Shown here in pieces: positions 32,448-43,024 of a stretch of 64,000 nt of DNA. The notes under the pieces were generated by a model, which worked only from the letters and a program-made list of their open reading frames with translations, was not told where the DNA came from and did no database searches. The first letter of the stretch is position 1. Each line of letters opens with the position of its first letter. The stretch is from Streptomyces cyanogenus. Its GTDB lineage: Bacteria > Actinomycetota > Actinomycetes > Streptomycetales > Streptomycetaceae. A program made the position numbers and the translations under genes. The stretch spans positions 2,594,501 to 2,658,500 of the forward strand of contig NZ_CP071839.1 of NCBI RefSeq assembly GCF_017526105.1, in the 5' to 3' direction.

Positions 32448-34244
32448 TTGCGCGAGTTCAGCCTTCCGGCTCTGTACGAGGTCCCCGCGGACGGGAATCT
32501 GACCGACATCGTCCGCAGAAACGCCGCGCAGCATCCCGACGTCGCCGTGATCGCCCGCAAGGTCGGGGGTGCCTGGCACGACGTGACCGCACGGGAGTTC
32601 CTGGCCGAGGTGCACACCGCCGCCAAGGGCCTCATCGCCTCCGGCGTGCAGCCGGGCGACCGGGTGGGCCTGATGTCCCGCACGCGGTACGAGTGGACGC
32701 TGCTCGACTTCGCGATCTGGAGCGCCGGCGCGATCACCGTGCCGGTGTACGAGACCAGCTCGCCGGAGCAGGTGCAGTGGATCCTGTCCGACTCGGGCGC
32801 CACCGCCTGCGTCACGGAGCTGGACACCCACACGGCGGCCGTGGAGTCGGTGCGCGAGGCGCTGCCCGCGCTCAAGCACGTCTGGCAGATCGAGGCCGGG
32901 GGCGTGGCGGAGCTGGGCCGGCTCGGGCAGGACGTCTCGGACCGGACGGTGGAGGAGCGCAGCTCGCTCGCCCGGGCCGACGACCCCGCGACCATCGTGT
33001 ACACGAGCGGTACGACCGGGCGCCCCAAGGGCTGTGTGCTCACCCACCGCAGCTTCTTCGCCGAGTGCGGGAACGTGGTGGAGCGGCTGCGTCCGCTGTT
33101 CCGCACCGGCGAGTGCTCGGTGCTGCTGTTCCTGCCGCTCGCGCATGTCTTCGGGCGGCTGGTGCAGGTGGCGCCGATGATGGCGCCGATCAAGCTGGGC
33201 TGCGTCCCGGACATCAAGAACCTCACGGACGAGCTGGCCGCGTTCCGGCCGACGCTGATCCTGGGTGTGCCGCGGGTCTTCGAGAAGGTCTACAACTCGG
33301 CGCGGGCCAAGGCGCAGGCGGACGGCAAGGGTGCGATCTTCGACAAGGCGGCGGACACCGCGATCGCCTACAGCAAGGCGCTGGACAGCCCGTCGGGACC
33401 GTCGCTCGGCCTGAAGATCAAGCACAAGGTCTTCGACAAGCTGGTCTACAGCAAGCTGCGCGCGGTCCTCGGCGGCCGGGGCGAGTACGCCATCTCCGGC
33501 GGTGCCCCCCTCGGTGAGCGGCTCGGGCACTTCTTCCGGGGCATCGGCTTCACGGTGCTGGAGGGCTACGGCCTGACCGAGTCCTGTGCGGCGACCGCGT
33601 TCAACCCGTGGGACCGGCAGAAGATCGGCACGGTCGGTCAGCCGCTGCCCGGCTCGGTGGTGCGGATCGCGGACGACGGCGAGGTGCTGCTGCACGGCGA
33701 GCACCTGTTCAAGGAGTACTGGAACAACCCGGGCGCGACCGCGGAGGCGCTGGCCGACGGCTGGTTCCACACCGGTGACATCGGCACCCTGGACGAGGAC
33801 GGCTATCTGCGGATCACCGGCCGGAAGAAGGAGATCATCGTCACGGCGGGCGGCAAGAACGTGGCCCCGGCGGTGATCGAGGACCGGATCCGGGCGCACG
33901 CGCTGGTCGCGGAGTGCATGGTGGTGGGCGACGGGCGGCCGTTCGTGGGCGCGCTGGTCACCATCGACGAGGAGTTCCTGGGCCGGTGGGCCGCCGAGCA
34001 CGGCAAGCCGGCGGGCGCCACCGCGGCGTCGCTGTGCGAGGACCCGGATCTGCTCGCGGCGATCCAGGCGGCCGTGGACGACGGCAACGCCGCGGTGTCG
34101 AAGGCGGAATCGGTGCGGAAGTTCCGCATTCTGCCCTCCCAGTTCACGGAGGAGTCGGGCCACCTCACCCCGTCGCTGAAGCTCAAGCGGAACGTGGTGG
34201 CGAAGGACTACGCCAACGAGATCGAGGCGCTCTACGCCAAGTGA
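32448..34244 (+). CDS. Long-chain fatty acid-CoA ligase (FadD15-like)
   Basis: A 598-residue AMP-forming acyl-CoA synthetase. The P-loop-like YTSGTTGRPKGC is at 185-196, GYGLTES is present, WFHTGDIG and the linker/hinge DGYLRITGRKKEIIVTAGGKNVAP follow, and the C-terminal Lys is in LTPSLKLKRNVVAK. The family member most like this is the long-chain FACL type (FadD15 in mycobacteria, at the equivalent place next to pimB'). The TTG start at 32448 has a GAGGAG ribosome site; no ATG lies before the conserved FSLPALYEVP segment. It converges with the cholesterol oxidase gene. Confidence 0.94.
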   Translation: MREFSLPALYEVPADGNLTDIVRRNAAQHPDVAVIARKVGGAWHDVTAREFLAEVHTAAKGLIASGVQPGDRVGLMSRTRYEWTLLDFAIWSAGAITVPVYETSSPEQVQWILSDSGATACVTELDTHTAAVESVREALPALKHVWQIEAGGVAELGRLGQDVSDRTVEERSSLARADDPATIVYTSGTTGRPKGCVLTHRSFFAECGNVVERLRPLFRTGECSVLLFLPLAHVFGRLVQVAPMMAPIKLGCVPDIKNLTDELAAFRPTLILGVPRVFEKVYNSARAKAQADGKGAIFDKAADTAIAYSKALDSPSGPSLGLKIKHKVFDKLVYSKLRAVLGGRGEYAISGGAPLGERLGHFFRGIGFTVLEGYGLTESCAATAFNPWDRQKIGTVGQPLPGSVVRIADDGEVLLHGEHLFKEYWNNPGATAEALADGWFHTGDIGTLDEDGYLRITGRKKEIIVTAGGKNVAPAVIEDRIRAHALVAECMVVGDGRPFVGALVTIDEEFLGRWAAEHGKPAGATAASLCEDPDLLAAIQAAVDDGNAAVSKAESVRKFRILPSQFTEESGHLTPSLKLKRNVVAKDYANEIEALYAK

Positions 34245-34257
34245 TCCCGTCGGTGCC

Positions 34258-35946
<1,689 letters not shown>

Positions 35947-37089
35947 CTAGAGCAGAGCTTTCAACTTCTCCGCCAGCAGGTCCCAGCGCCACTTCTCCTC
36001 GACCCACTGCCGGCCGCGCGCGCCCATCCTGCGGCGCAGCTCGGGGTCGTGGAGGAGGGCGACGATCCGCTCGGCCGTCTGCTCCGCCGAGCCGCCCCGG
36101 ACCACCCAGCCGGTCTCGCCCTCCAGGACCGCGTCCGGGGCGCCGCCGGAGTCGCCCGCGACGACGGGCAGGCCGGTGGCGGATGCCTCCAGGTAGACGA
36201 TGCCGAGGCCCTCCACGTCGAGGCCGCCGCGACGGGTGCGGCAGGGCATGGCGAAGACGTCGCCCGCGCCGTAGTGGGCGGGCAGCTCGGACCAGGGGAC
36301 GGCGCCGGTGAAGCGCACCGAGCCGGCGACGCCCGTCTCGTCGGCCAGGCGGCGCAGGTCCTGCTCGTAGGGGCCGCCGCCGACGATCAGCAGGACGGTG
36401 TCCGGCTCGGCGGCGAGGATGCGGGGCATGGCCCGGATCAGCGTGTCCTGGCCCTTGCGCGGCACCAGGCGGGAGACGCAGACCACGACCGGCCGGTCGG
36501 TGAGCCCTAGCCGGGCGCGGACCTCGTCGCCGCCGGAGCCGGGGTGGAAGGTCTTCTCGTCCACCCCGGGCGGCAGCTGCACCATGCGGCCGGCCGCGTC
36601 CGGGGTGAGCGCGGTCGCTATCCGGGAGCGGGTGTACTCGCCGAGGTAGGTGATCGTGTCCGTGGACTCGCCGATCCGGCGCAGCAGCTGCCGGGCGGCG
36701 GGCAGCTGGGCCCAGCCGGCCTCGTGGCCGTGGGTGGTGGCCACCAGCCGTTCGGCGCCGGCCCGGCGCAGCGCGGGAGCCATGAGACCGAGCGGGGCCG
36801 CCGCGCCGAACCACACCGAGGTGCAGCCGTGCTCGCGGAGCAGCCCGGCCGCCCGCCGGGTGGCCGCCGGGGTGGGCAGCAGCATGGTCGTACGGTCGCG
36901 CACGACGGTGAAGGGCTGGTCGGCGTCGAAGGCGGCGGTGGCCTCGGCGCCCTCCCGGCCGCGCTTCCAGGTGGAGGCGTAGACGACCAGCCGGCCGGGG
37001 TCCAGGCGGAGCGCCATGTTGTGCAGGAAGGCCTGGATGCCGCCCGGCCGGGGCGGGAAGTCGTTGGTGACGATCAGGGTCTTGTGCAT
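35947..37089 (-). CDS. GT4 glycosyltransferase, PimB'-like mannosyltransferase
   Basis: A 380-residue GT-B fold glycosyltransferase. The N-terminus LIVTNDFPPRPGGIQAFLHN is the acceptor/donor glycine motif. FVVCVSRLVPRKGQDT-like (here VVVCVSRLVPRKGQDTLI) and the E-x7-E region EGLGIVYLEASATGLPVVAG bind the nucleotide sugar. The sequence resembles mycobacterial and corynebacterial PimB' (phosphatidylinositol monomannoside mannosyltransferase), encoded next to fadD15 as here. The ATG at 37089 starts directly at the conserved motif. Expected action is on the cytoplasmic membrane face; the lipid acceptor in this organism is inferred. Confidence 0.85.
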   Translation of the reverse strand: MHKTLIVTNDFPPRPGGIQAFLHNMALRLDPGRLVVYASTWKRGREGAEATAAFDADQPFTVVRDRTTMLLPTPAATRRAAGLLREHGCTSVWFGAAAPLGLMAPALRRAGAERLVATTHGHEAGWAQLPAARQLLRRIGESTDTITYLGEYTRSRIATALTPDAAGRMVQLPPGVDEKTFHPGSGGDEVRARLGLTDRPVVVCVSRLVPRKGQDTLIRAMPRILAAEPDTVLLIVGGGPYEQDLRRLADETGVAGSVRFTGAVPWSELPAHYGAGDVFAMPCRTRRGGLDVEGLGIVYLEASATGLPVVAGDSGGAPDAVLEGETGWVVRGGSAEQTAERIVALLHDPELRRRMGARGRQWVEEKWRWDLLAEKLKALL

Positions 37090-37210
37090 CGCCGCCGACC
37101 CTACCGAATGGGCCGTCCGGCGGGCCGGGTCCGGCCGAGTCTGTGGCATGTGCACAGCCGGGCAGGACATCATGGTCGCCCGACACGGAAATCGAACGGC
37201 AGGGGATCAC

Positions 37211-38443
37211 GTGGACACGAAGGGTGCCGGGCGGTCCCTGGCCTGGCTGCTCGGGACCTGGGTCGTCACCCGCGCGGTGCTGCTGCTGTTCGTGTTCCGG
37301 GTGTACACCTTCCCGGGCCCGGACGTCACCTCGGACGTGTCGGTGATCTACCGCGGCTGGTACGAGGTCCTGCGGCAGGGAACGTTTCCGCTGGACGACG
37401 TGACCTGGCAGTACCCGCCGGCCGCGGCCCTCCCGGTCCTCTCCCCCGCCGTCCTGCCCTTCCTGTCGTACGCGCACGCCTTCTACCTGCTGGCCTGCCT
37501 GGCCGACGTCGTCGTGCTGGCGCTGCTGGTGTACGCGGGCAGGCGGCCCGGCCGGTCCCCGCGCGGGGCCTGGGCGTGGGTGGCGGGCGTCCCGCTGCTC
37601 GGGCCGACGGTGTACGCCCGCTACGACGTGATGGTGACCGCGGTGGCCGTGGCGGCGCTGCTCGCCGGGGCCCGGCGGCCGCGGGTGATGGGCGCGCTGA
37701 CGGCGTTCGGGGCGCTGCTGAAGGTGTGGCCCGCGCTGCTGCTGGTCGGTGCCGTGCGGCGGCGGGCGTGGGGGGCGGCGGCGGTCACCGCGGCGGGCCT
37801 CGCGCTGCTGTTCGCGGTGTCCATGCCGGGCGCCTTCGCGTTCCTGACCTTCCAGCGCGACCGGGGCACCGAGGTGGAGTCGCTGGGCGCCCTGGTCTTC
37901 CATGTGGCCCGGCACTTCGGATGGCAGGGCGAGGTGCTGCTCAACTACGGGTCGATCGAGTTCCTGGGCCCGCACGTGGACGAGGTCAGCACGGCGGCGC
38001 TGGCACTGACGGGGGTCGTCTTCGGCTGGCTGCTGCTGTGGCGGTTGCGCGCGGCCCGGTTCGCGCCGCACACCGTCACCGACGCGGCCCTGACCGCGGT
38101 GCTGCTGTTCACGGTGACCAGCCGGGTGATCAGCCCCCAGTACCTGGTGTGGCTGGTCGGCCTGGCCGCCGTCTGCCTGACGCACCGGGCGAGCCGCATG
38201 GGACCGCCCGCCCTGCTGGTCCTCCTCGCGTCCCTCGTGACCGTCCTGGAGTTCCCGCTCGGCTTCTCGCACGTCGTGATGAGCGACTGGTACGGCGTGA
38301 CGCTGCTGGCGGTCCGCAACGGCCTGCTGGTCGCGGCCACGGTCCTGGCGGCCCGCCGCCTGTGGCGCGCGACCGTCCCGCCGTCCGCGCAAACCCCCTT
38401 CCCGCCTCAGGCCACCCGCACGGAGACCCCGGTCTCCTCCTGA
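37211..38443 (+). CDS. GT87-family membrane glycosyltransferase (DUF2029)
   Basis: A 410-residue polytopic protein with about 10-12 hydrophobic helices, fitting GT-C polyprenyl-phosphate-mannose-dependent mannosyltransferases. The first loop contains PGPDVTSDVSVIYRGWYEVL with acidic residues in the place of the GT-C catalytic site, followed by TWQYPPAAALP. LLKVWPALLL and ISPQYLVWLVGL are typical DUF2029/GT87 segments. The GTG at 37211 has an AGGGG ribosome site and starts just before the first helix; in-frame ATGs upstream at 37149 and 37172 are alternatives. Mannosylation of lipids or proteins beside a PimB'-like enzyme is plausible. Its 3' end overlaps the MATE relic by 37 bases. Confidence 0.83.
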   Translation: MDTKGAGRSLAWLLGTWVVTRAVLLLFVFRVYTFPGPDVTSDVSVIYRGWYEVLRQGTFPLDDVTWQYPPAAALPVLSPAVLPFLSYAHAFYLLACLADVVVLALLVYAGRRPGRSPRGAWAWVAGVPLLGPTVYARYDVMVTAVAVAALLAGARRPRVMGALTAFGALLKVWPALLLVGAVRRRAWGAAAVTAAGLALLFAVSMPGAFAFLTFQRDRGTEVESLGALVFHVARHFGWQGEVLLNYGSIEFLGPHVDEVSTAALALTGVVFGWLLLWRLRAARFAPHTVTDAALTAVLLFTVTSRVISPQYLVWLVGLAAVCLTHRASRMGPPALLVLLASLVTVLEFPLGFSHVVMSDWYGVTLLAVRNGLLVAATVLAARRLWRATVPPSAQTPFPPQATRTETPVSS

Positions 38444-39110
38444 CGCCGGGCACACTGCACGGCCATCGCGACCGCCGGCGCCAGGCAGACCGGGCAGACC
38501 GAGGCCGGAGAGCGCGTAGGCCAGGGGCAGCTGGACGGAGGCGCCGAGCAGGGTGACCCGCAGCAGCGCGGGCGCTCCCCCACTGTCCTCGAAGACCCCG
38601 CCGAGCGCGATGAAGCAGGCCATCGGCAGCAGGTAGGGGCCGATGCAGCGGAGGAAGAGCACGCCCTGGCGGGCGACCTCGTCACCGGCCCGGAAGGCGG
38701 TCATGAGCCAGGGCGCGGTGACGGCGAACAGCGCGGCGGCCGTGAGGCCCGCGGTCGGCGGCGACGAGCACCGCCTGCCGGCCGACGTCCCGGCGGGCGT
38801 CCCCGCCCGAGCCCCGGGTGTGCGCGGTGTGGAGGGACGCGGCCTGCCGCACCGAGTAGAAGGCCATCGTGGCGAGGTACATGACCTTGTAGGCGATCGA
38901 GTAGGCAGGGCGGCCGGGAGGGGCGCGGCGGGGGCGCGTCCGGGCGGCCGTGCGCGGCAGGGCGGTGCGGTGCAGGGCGCGCAGGCCAAGGGCGAGGGCG
39001 GCGGCGCGGCACAGCACGGTGGAGGCGGCGGCGCCGGGAACGCCGTAGAGGTGGATGGGGAGGGGGCCGCAGACCAGGATCAGTCCGTTGGCCGGCAGAG
39101 CGAGCCGCAT
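38407..39110 (-). pseudogene. Decayed MATE-family efflux transporter, C-terminal half only
   Basis: Three minus-strand frames join into one MATE-like C-terminal half. First, from about 39110: LPANGLILVCGPLPIHLYG and AYSIAYKVMYLATMAFYSVR. Second, after a shift near 38760: GLTAAALFAVTAPWLMTAF, LFLRCIGPYLLPMACFIALG and LLGASVQLPLAYALSGLG. Third, after a shift near 38490: LAPAVAMAVQCARRQEE to a TGA at 38407. No N-terminal half is found. At least two frameshifts plus truncation make it a pseudogene. The remaining gap to 39312 holds plus-strand fragments (for example LRRRLEFLE near 39140 and REGMPRVARTTGQAERE near 39240) that may be a regulator relic. Confidence 0.82.
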
Positions 39111-39312
39111 GGGTGTGCGGGTGTCGCCGGCAGGCCGCCGTGCTCCGCCGCCGCCTGGAGTTCCTGGAGACCCCGGCGAGCTTCTTCCACCGCAAGGGCG
39201 AGCCGGTGCGGGCGGAGGAGAGCGGGGGACCTGTTCCGCGAGGGGATGCCGCGGGTCGCGCGGACCACCGGGCAGGCCGAGCGGGAATGGCCGCGGGAGG
39301 CCATCGAGGTGC

Positions 39313-40500
39313 TCAGTCGAGCTGGGTCGTGACGTAGTCGCGCCAGCGGGCGGTGAACTCCTTCGGGGTCGTGCCGAGCACCTTCTTCAGGGCCTCCTCG
39401 ACCGCGCCGGCCCGTGTGCCGTGGGCGCCGACGGCCCGGTAGAAGGCGCCGAGCCGGGCCGCGCCCCACTGGTCGGCGATCATCCGGCAGGCCAGCCAGC
39501 CGGCCTCGTAGGCGCGGGCCAGTCCGGTGGGTTCGCTGGTGAAGGCGAAGTCCCCGTCGGCGGGGAGCGCGTGGGGCGTCTCGCCGTTGCGGACGGCGCG
39601 GGCGAGTTCCGGGGCGGCCTCGGCCGGGGTGCGGCCGGTTCCGAGGTAGCCGATCCAGTCGGCGTAGCCCTCGGAGAGCCACAGCGGGGTCGCGGCGGTG
39701 GTGCGCGCCCGGGTGGCGACATGCGTGGTCTCGTGGGTGAGGACGACCTGCTTGCCGGGGTCGCCGAGCCCGGCGTACGCCTCCGGGTTGACCACCACCC
39801 GGTCCGCGGGCGTCCGGCCCGAACCACCCGCCTCGCCGGTGGTGACGGCGGCGATGCCCCGGTAGCCGGCGGCGGGCGAGCCCAGCAGGGACGCCATGCC
39901 CGCCAGGGACCGCGGGACGAGCACGACGACCCGGCGGCTCCAGTCGGTGCCCCACGCCGCGGAGACGGCCGGGACCGCACGGTCCGCCAGCCGGGCGTAC
40001 AGGGCCAGGTCGGCGGCGGCGCCCCCGGTGCCGAGCACCAGACTGTGCGCGCCCCGCACCGCGGTCACCGTGCCCTGGTCCCACAGCTGCTGCCCGGCCT
40101 CCGCGGCGGGCCGCTCGGCGGTGACGTACCAGCGGCCGCCGGCGGCGCGGCCCAGGGTCAGGGTGCGGCGGGCGTCGACGGGGGCCTTGTCGTAGCCGGC
40201 GACGCGGTAGCGCAGCTCGGCGTCGGCGGTGGCGCCGGAGCGGGTGCGGTGCAGGGCGGTGACCCGGTAGCTCCAGGAGGCCAGCGGCAGGGCGCGCAGC
40301 CGGGTGTACCCGGTGCGGGTGCCGGTCGCGCCGTAGGCCGTCTCGTCGTGGTCGAGGAGGGCCGCCGCGCGCCGGTCCAGCACCTGCTGCACCTCGGCCC
40401 GCGCGGAGTCGGCCGCGGTGGGCCCGCCGCACCCGGCCAGCGGCAGCAGCAGACCGAGCCCCACGGCTCCGATGCTCCACACCCTCCTGCGACCGGCCAC
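39313..40500 (-). CDS. Lipoprotein with HExxH zinc protease motif
   Basis: A 395-residue exported lipoprotein. The signal peptide ends in a lipobox (LLLPLAGC, Cys24). The middle has LTHETTHVATRARTTAATPLWLSEGYADWIGY: HETTH binds zinc, and the downstream E in SEGYADW supplies the third ligand, the gluzincin (peptidase MA/M48-like) arrangement. An NTF2-like N-terminal region (ADSARAEVQQVLDRRAAALL, DETAYGATG) precedes it. Substrate unknown; a role in wall or surface protein processing is suggested by the two NlpC/P60 genes upstream on the same strand, with only 27 bases to the nearer one. Confidence 0.85.
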   Translation of the reverse strand: MAGRRRVWSIGAVGLGLLLPLAGCGGPTAADSARAEVQQVLDRRAAALLDHDETAYGATGTRTGYTRLRALPLASWSYRVTALHRTRSGATADAELRYRVAGYDKAPVDARRTLTLGRAAGGRWYVTAERPAAEAGQQLWDQGTVTAVRGAHSLVLGTGGAAADLALYARLADRAVPAVSAAWGTDWSRRVVVLVPRSLAGMASLLGSPAAGYRGIAAVTTGEAGGSGRTPADRVVVNPEAYAGLGDPGKQVVLTHETTHVATRARTTAATPLWLSEGYADWIGYLGTGRTPAEAAPELARAVRNGETPHALPADGDFAFTSEPTGLARAYEAGWLACRMIADQWGAARLGAFYRAVGAHGTRAGAVEEALKKVLGTTPKEFTARWRDYVTTQLD

Positions 40501-40527
40501 TCGCCGATCGTACGGGGCGCGGCGCGG

Positions 40528-41538
40528 TCAGGGCCGGGTGACCGAGGAGACCGGCATCATCCCGACCGGGTCGTAACGCACCGGGGCGCCGGGGTAGGGC
40601 GCGTGGATGACCTGGCCGTTGCCCGCGTACATCGCCACGTGGCTGGCGTCGGAGCGGTAGACGACCAGGTCGCCGGGGCGGGCCTGGGAGAGCGGGACCC
40701 GCCGGCCGGCGAACCGCTGCTCCTGCGAGGTGCGCGGCAGATGGACGCCCGCGTGCGCGTACGCCCACTGCATCAGACCCGAACAGTCGAAGCCCGAGGG
40801 GCCGTTGGCGCCCCACACGTACGGGCGGCCCAGGGCGGAGCGGGCGGCGGCCAGGGCCGCGGCGGCGCGCCCGTCGGGGGCCTGGACGCCGGACAGGCCG
40901 GGCAGGTCCGGGCGGCCGCCGCGGGAGGCCCGGTCGTACGCGGCGCGTTCGGCGGCGGGCAGGGCGTTGATGAGCTGCCGGGCCCGGGCGAGCTTGCGTT
41001 CCACGGTCCGCTTGTGCGCGACCACGGCCTTGCGGCTGCGCTCCAGCTCGGCGAGGGTCCCGGCCGCGTCCGCGCGCTCCTGCGCGAGGTCGCGCAGCAC
41101 GGACTGCAACTCCTTGAGCCGGCCGGCCTCCCGGGTGCCGATGCGGTCGAGCGTGGACGCCTTGTCCAGGTAGTCGTCGGGCTCGGTGGAGAAGAGCAGG
41201 GCGACCGCCGGGTCGATGCCGCCGGAGCGGTACTGGGCGCCGGCCAGCGAACCGAGTTGCTCGCGCAGTTCGTTGACGCGCTCCTGCTGGCGGGCGATGT
41301 GGTCCTGCGCGTCCCGGACCCGGCGGCGCAGCCGGCCGGCCCGCTCGTCGGCCCTGTCGTAGGCCTGGGTCGCCTTCTCGGCCTCCTCGTACAGGCGGTC
41401 CACCTCGGCCCGGGTGCCGGCCCCCCGCTCCGCGTGCGCCGGTACGGCGCCGAGCGCGGTCATCGTGGCGGACAGCACGCACAGGGCGGCGGCGCCCCGG
41501 TCGATTCCGGACGGAGCAAGGCGGCGATGGGACCCCAC
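40528..41538 (-). CDS. NlpC/P60 peptidoglycan hydrolase
   Basis: A 336-residue secreted cell-wall peptidase. An N-terminal signal peptide (cleavage after VPAHA, about 37) leads to a long coiled coil (about 40-200, with YEEAEKATQAYDRADERAGR and AQYRSGGIDPAVALLFS), then the NlpC/P60 domain (about 215-336): catalytic Cys in GFDCSGLMQWAYAHAG, His in SHVAMYAGNG, third residue in the HAP segment. Homologues cleave the D-Glu/mDAP bond, with the coiled coil as regulator. The GTG at 41538 is chosen because VGSHRR aligns with MASHRR of the paralogue upstream and has an AAGGA site. An unusually strong hairpin sits in its leader. Confidence 0.92.
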   Translation of the reverse strand: MGSHRRLAPSGIDRGAAALCVLSATMTALGAVPAHAERGAGTRAEVDRLYEEAEKATQAYDRADERAGRLRRRVRDAQDHIARQQERVNELREQLGSLAGAQYRSGGIDPAVALLFSTEPDDYLDKASTLDRIGTREAGRLKELQSVLRDLAQERADAAGTLAELERSRKAVVAHKRTVERKLARARQLINALPAAERAAYDRASRGGRPDLPGLSGVQAPDGRAAAALAAARSALGRPYVWGANGPSGFDCSGLMQWAYAHAGVHLPRTSQEQRFAGRRVPLSQARPGDLVVYRSDASHVAMYAGNGQVIHAPYPGAPVRYDPVGMMPVSSVTRP

Positions 41539-41568
41539 GGCAGTCCTTCTGCTGGCGGACACAGACCG

Positions 41569-41611
41569 TTTCCCCGGCGCCGGGGACGGGGAGGCCCCGG
41601 CGCCGGGGAAA
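41569..41611 (-). promoter_or_regulatory. 17-bp perfect hairpin in the NlpC/P60 5' leader
   Basis: 41569-41585 and 41595-41611 are exact reverse complements (TTTCCCCGGCGCC... and its partner) with a 9-base loop, ending 31 bases before the GTG start at 41538. Each arm contains the palindromic GGCGCC. It could be an attenuator, an RNA-stability element or a terminator of the upstream gene; a separate terminator already exists at 41675-41708. Confidence 0.65.
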
Positions 41612-41674
41612 CGCGGCAGACAGTAGCCGTGCGGACCGGCCCGGGCCAAAGACCGCGGAGTCAACGCAGAGTGA

Positions 41675-41708
41675 CGCCCCGCCGCTGACGCAGGTCACCG
41701 GCGGGGCG
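41675..41708 (-). terminator. Hairpin after the upstream NlpC/P60 gene
   Basis: CGCCCCGCCG pairs with CGGCGGGGCG (10 bp, 14-base loop), 67 bases past the stop of the minus-strand NlpC/P60 gene at 41775. Confidence 0.6.
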
Positions 41709-41774
41709 CGGGGTCAGTTCGAGTCCCGGTGATTCGCCCGTTCGGGCGCCACCGTGTCCGCGTGTCGCCGGGTG

Positions 41775-42815
41775 TCAGACCCGGACGCCGAACATGAACG
41801 GGCCACCGATGGTCGTCATGGACTCGTAGCGGACGACCGTGCCGGTGCGCGGGGCGTGCAGGATCTGGCCGTTGCCCGCGTAGAGGCCGACGTGGTGCAG
41901 GTCGTTGAAGAAGAAGACCAAGTCGCCGACCTTCAAGTCGTTGACCGAAGTGATCCTCGTGCCTATCTGCGCCTGGGCCTCGGAGGTGCGCGGGATGGAG
42001 ACGCCGGCCTGGGCGTAGGCCCAGGAGGTCAGGCCCGAGCAGTCGAAGGAGGAGGGGCCGGTGGCGCCGTAGACGTACGGCGAGCCGAGCCGGGTCTGGG
42101 CGGCGGAGAAGGCCGCCTGGGCGCGCCCGGAGGCGGGCGGGGCGTCCTTGAGGTCCACACGCTCGGTGGAGGAGCGGTTGGCGCGCTGCTGCTCCTGGGC
42201 GAGCTGTGCCTTCTCCTTGGCGGTCAGGGAGTTCAGCAGCTTCTGCGCCTCGGCGAGCTTGCTCTGGACTTCCTTCTTCTTGTTGCCCAGTTCGGTGCGG
42301 GTGGCCGAGAGGTCCTTGAGCTTCTCGGTGGCCTCTGCCCGCTGCTGGGCGAGTTCGCGCTGTTTGTCCTGGATCTTCTTCAGCGCGTCGACCTGCTGGC
42401 TGCTCAACTGGTCGAGCGTGGACGCCTTGTCGAGGAAGTCGTCCGGGTCCGAGGACAGGAAGAGCTGGACGGAGGAGTCGATGCCGCCGGACCGGTACTG
42501 CGCGGTGGCCAGCGAGCCCAGGCCGTCGCGGAGCTTGTTGAGCTCCTCCTGGCCGCGGGCGACGTTGTCCTGGATGGTGGCGATGTCCTTCTGCAGCTTC
42601 TGCTGCTTCTCCTTGGCGCCGTTGTACTTCTCGGTCGCCTGCTCGGCCTGCTCGTAGAGCTTGTCGACCTTGGCCTTGACCTCGTCCTTGCCGAGCTTCT
42701 CGCTCGGCGCGGCGTTGGCGGCGTTGGCGCTGAGCGCGACGGCAGCTGCGGCAGCGGTGGTGAGCACGGTCACGCGGGTGCGGCTCGGCTGCTTGGGTCG
42801 ACGGTGGGACGCCAC
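41775..42815 (-). CDS. NlpC/P60 peptidoglycan hydrolase (paralogue)
   Basis: A 346-residue secreted paralogue of the next gene. Signal peptide cleaves after ANAANA (about 35). A Lys/Gln/Glu-rich coiled coil covers about 40-215 (VDKLYEQAEQATEKYNGAKE; SKLAEAQKLLNSLTAKEKAQ), including the shared AQYRSGGID and LDKASTLD motifs. The NlpC/P60 domain (about 230-346) has Cys in SFDCSGLTSWAYAQAG, His in HHVGLYAGNG and a final HAPRTG. The tandem copies share domain order but differ in charge: this one has the more Lys-rich coil. An RpfB/RipA-like division role is possible but unproven. Confidence 0.93.
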   Translation of the reverse strand: MASHRRPKQPSRTRVTVLTTAAAAAVALSANAANAAPSEKLGKDEVKAKVDKLYEQAEQATEKYNGAKEKQQKLQKDIATIQDNVARGQEELNKLRDGLGSLATAQYRSGGIDSSVQLFLSSDPDDFLDKASTLDQLSSQQVDALKKIQDKQRELAQQRAEATEKLKDLSATRTELGNKKKEVQSKLAEAQKLLNSLTAKEKAQLAQEQQRANRSSTERVDLKDAPPASGRAQAAFSAAQTRLGSPYVYGATGPSSFDCSGLTSWAYAQAGVSIPRTSEAQAQIGTRITSVNDLKVGDLVFFFNDLHHVGLYAGNGQILHAPRTGTVVRYESMTTIGGPFMFGVRV

Positions 42816-42866
42816 GGAGGACGAACTCCTTCTTGTGAGTGATCACCCGTTCGGAGGTTCGAGCAG

Positions 42867-42896
42867 ACCCTAGTGACCCGGTTGTGATCAGTTCAA
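42867..42896 (-). promoter_or_regulatory. Probable promoter of the upstream NlpC/P60 gene
   Basis: Minus strand: -35 TTGAAC (42891-42896) and -10 TAGGGT (42867-42872), 18-base spacer, about 52 bases before the ATG. The surrounding 42840-42990 stretch is much more AT-rich than the rest of the window and includes a run of seven A residues near 42905. Confidence 0.6.
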
Positions 42897-42992
42897 ATCC
42901 CACAGCAAAAAAACCCGTGGCGCAATGCATTCTTTGCACTCAACTCACATGTAGTGAGGCGCGATTGACCCTGTGTTGCGTGAGGATGCGGC

Positions 42993-43020
42993 CAATTCGG
43001 GCATTCACTGTGCCCGTTGG
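42993..43020 (-). terminator. Hairpin after the NYN-domain gene
   Basis: CGGGCA (42998-43003) pairs with TGCCCG (43011-43016) around a 7-base loop, extended by CCAA/TTGG, just past the stop of the minus-strand NYN gene. Confidence 0.5.
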
Positions 43021-43024
43021 ACCT

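Noticed and set aside
39113..39337. A separate small plus-strand gene
   Set aside because: Overlaps the 3' end of the lipoprotein gene, with no ribosome site and only scattered plausible fragments; treated as relic sequence.
41539..41774. A c-di-AMP (ydaO-type) riboswitch upstream of the NlpC/P60 gene
   Set aside because: Expected from known regulation of wall hydrolases, but the conserved aptamer segments could not be found; only a simple hairpin is visible.
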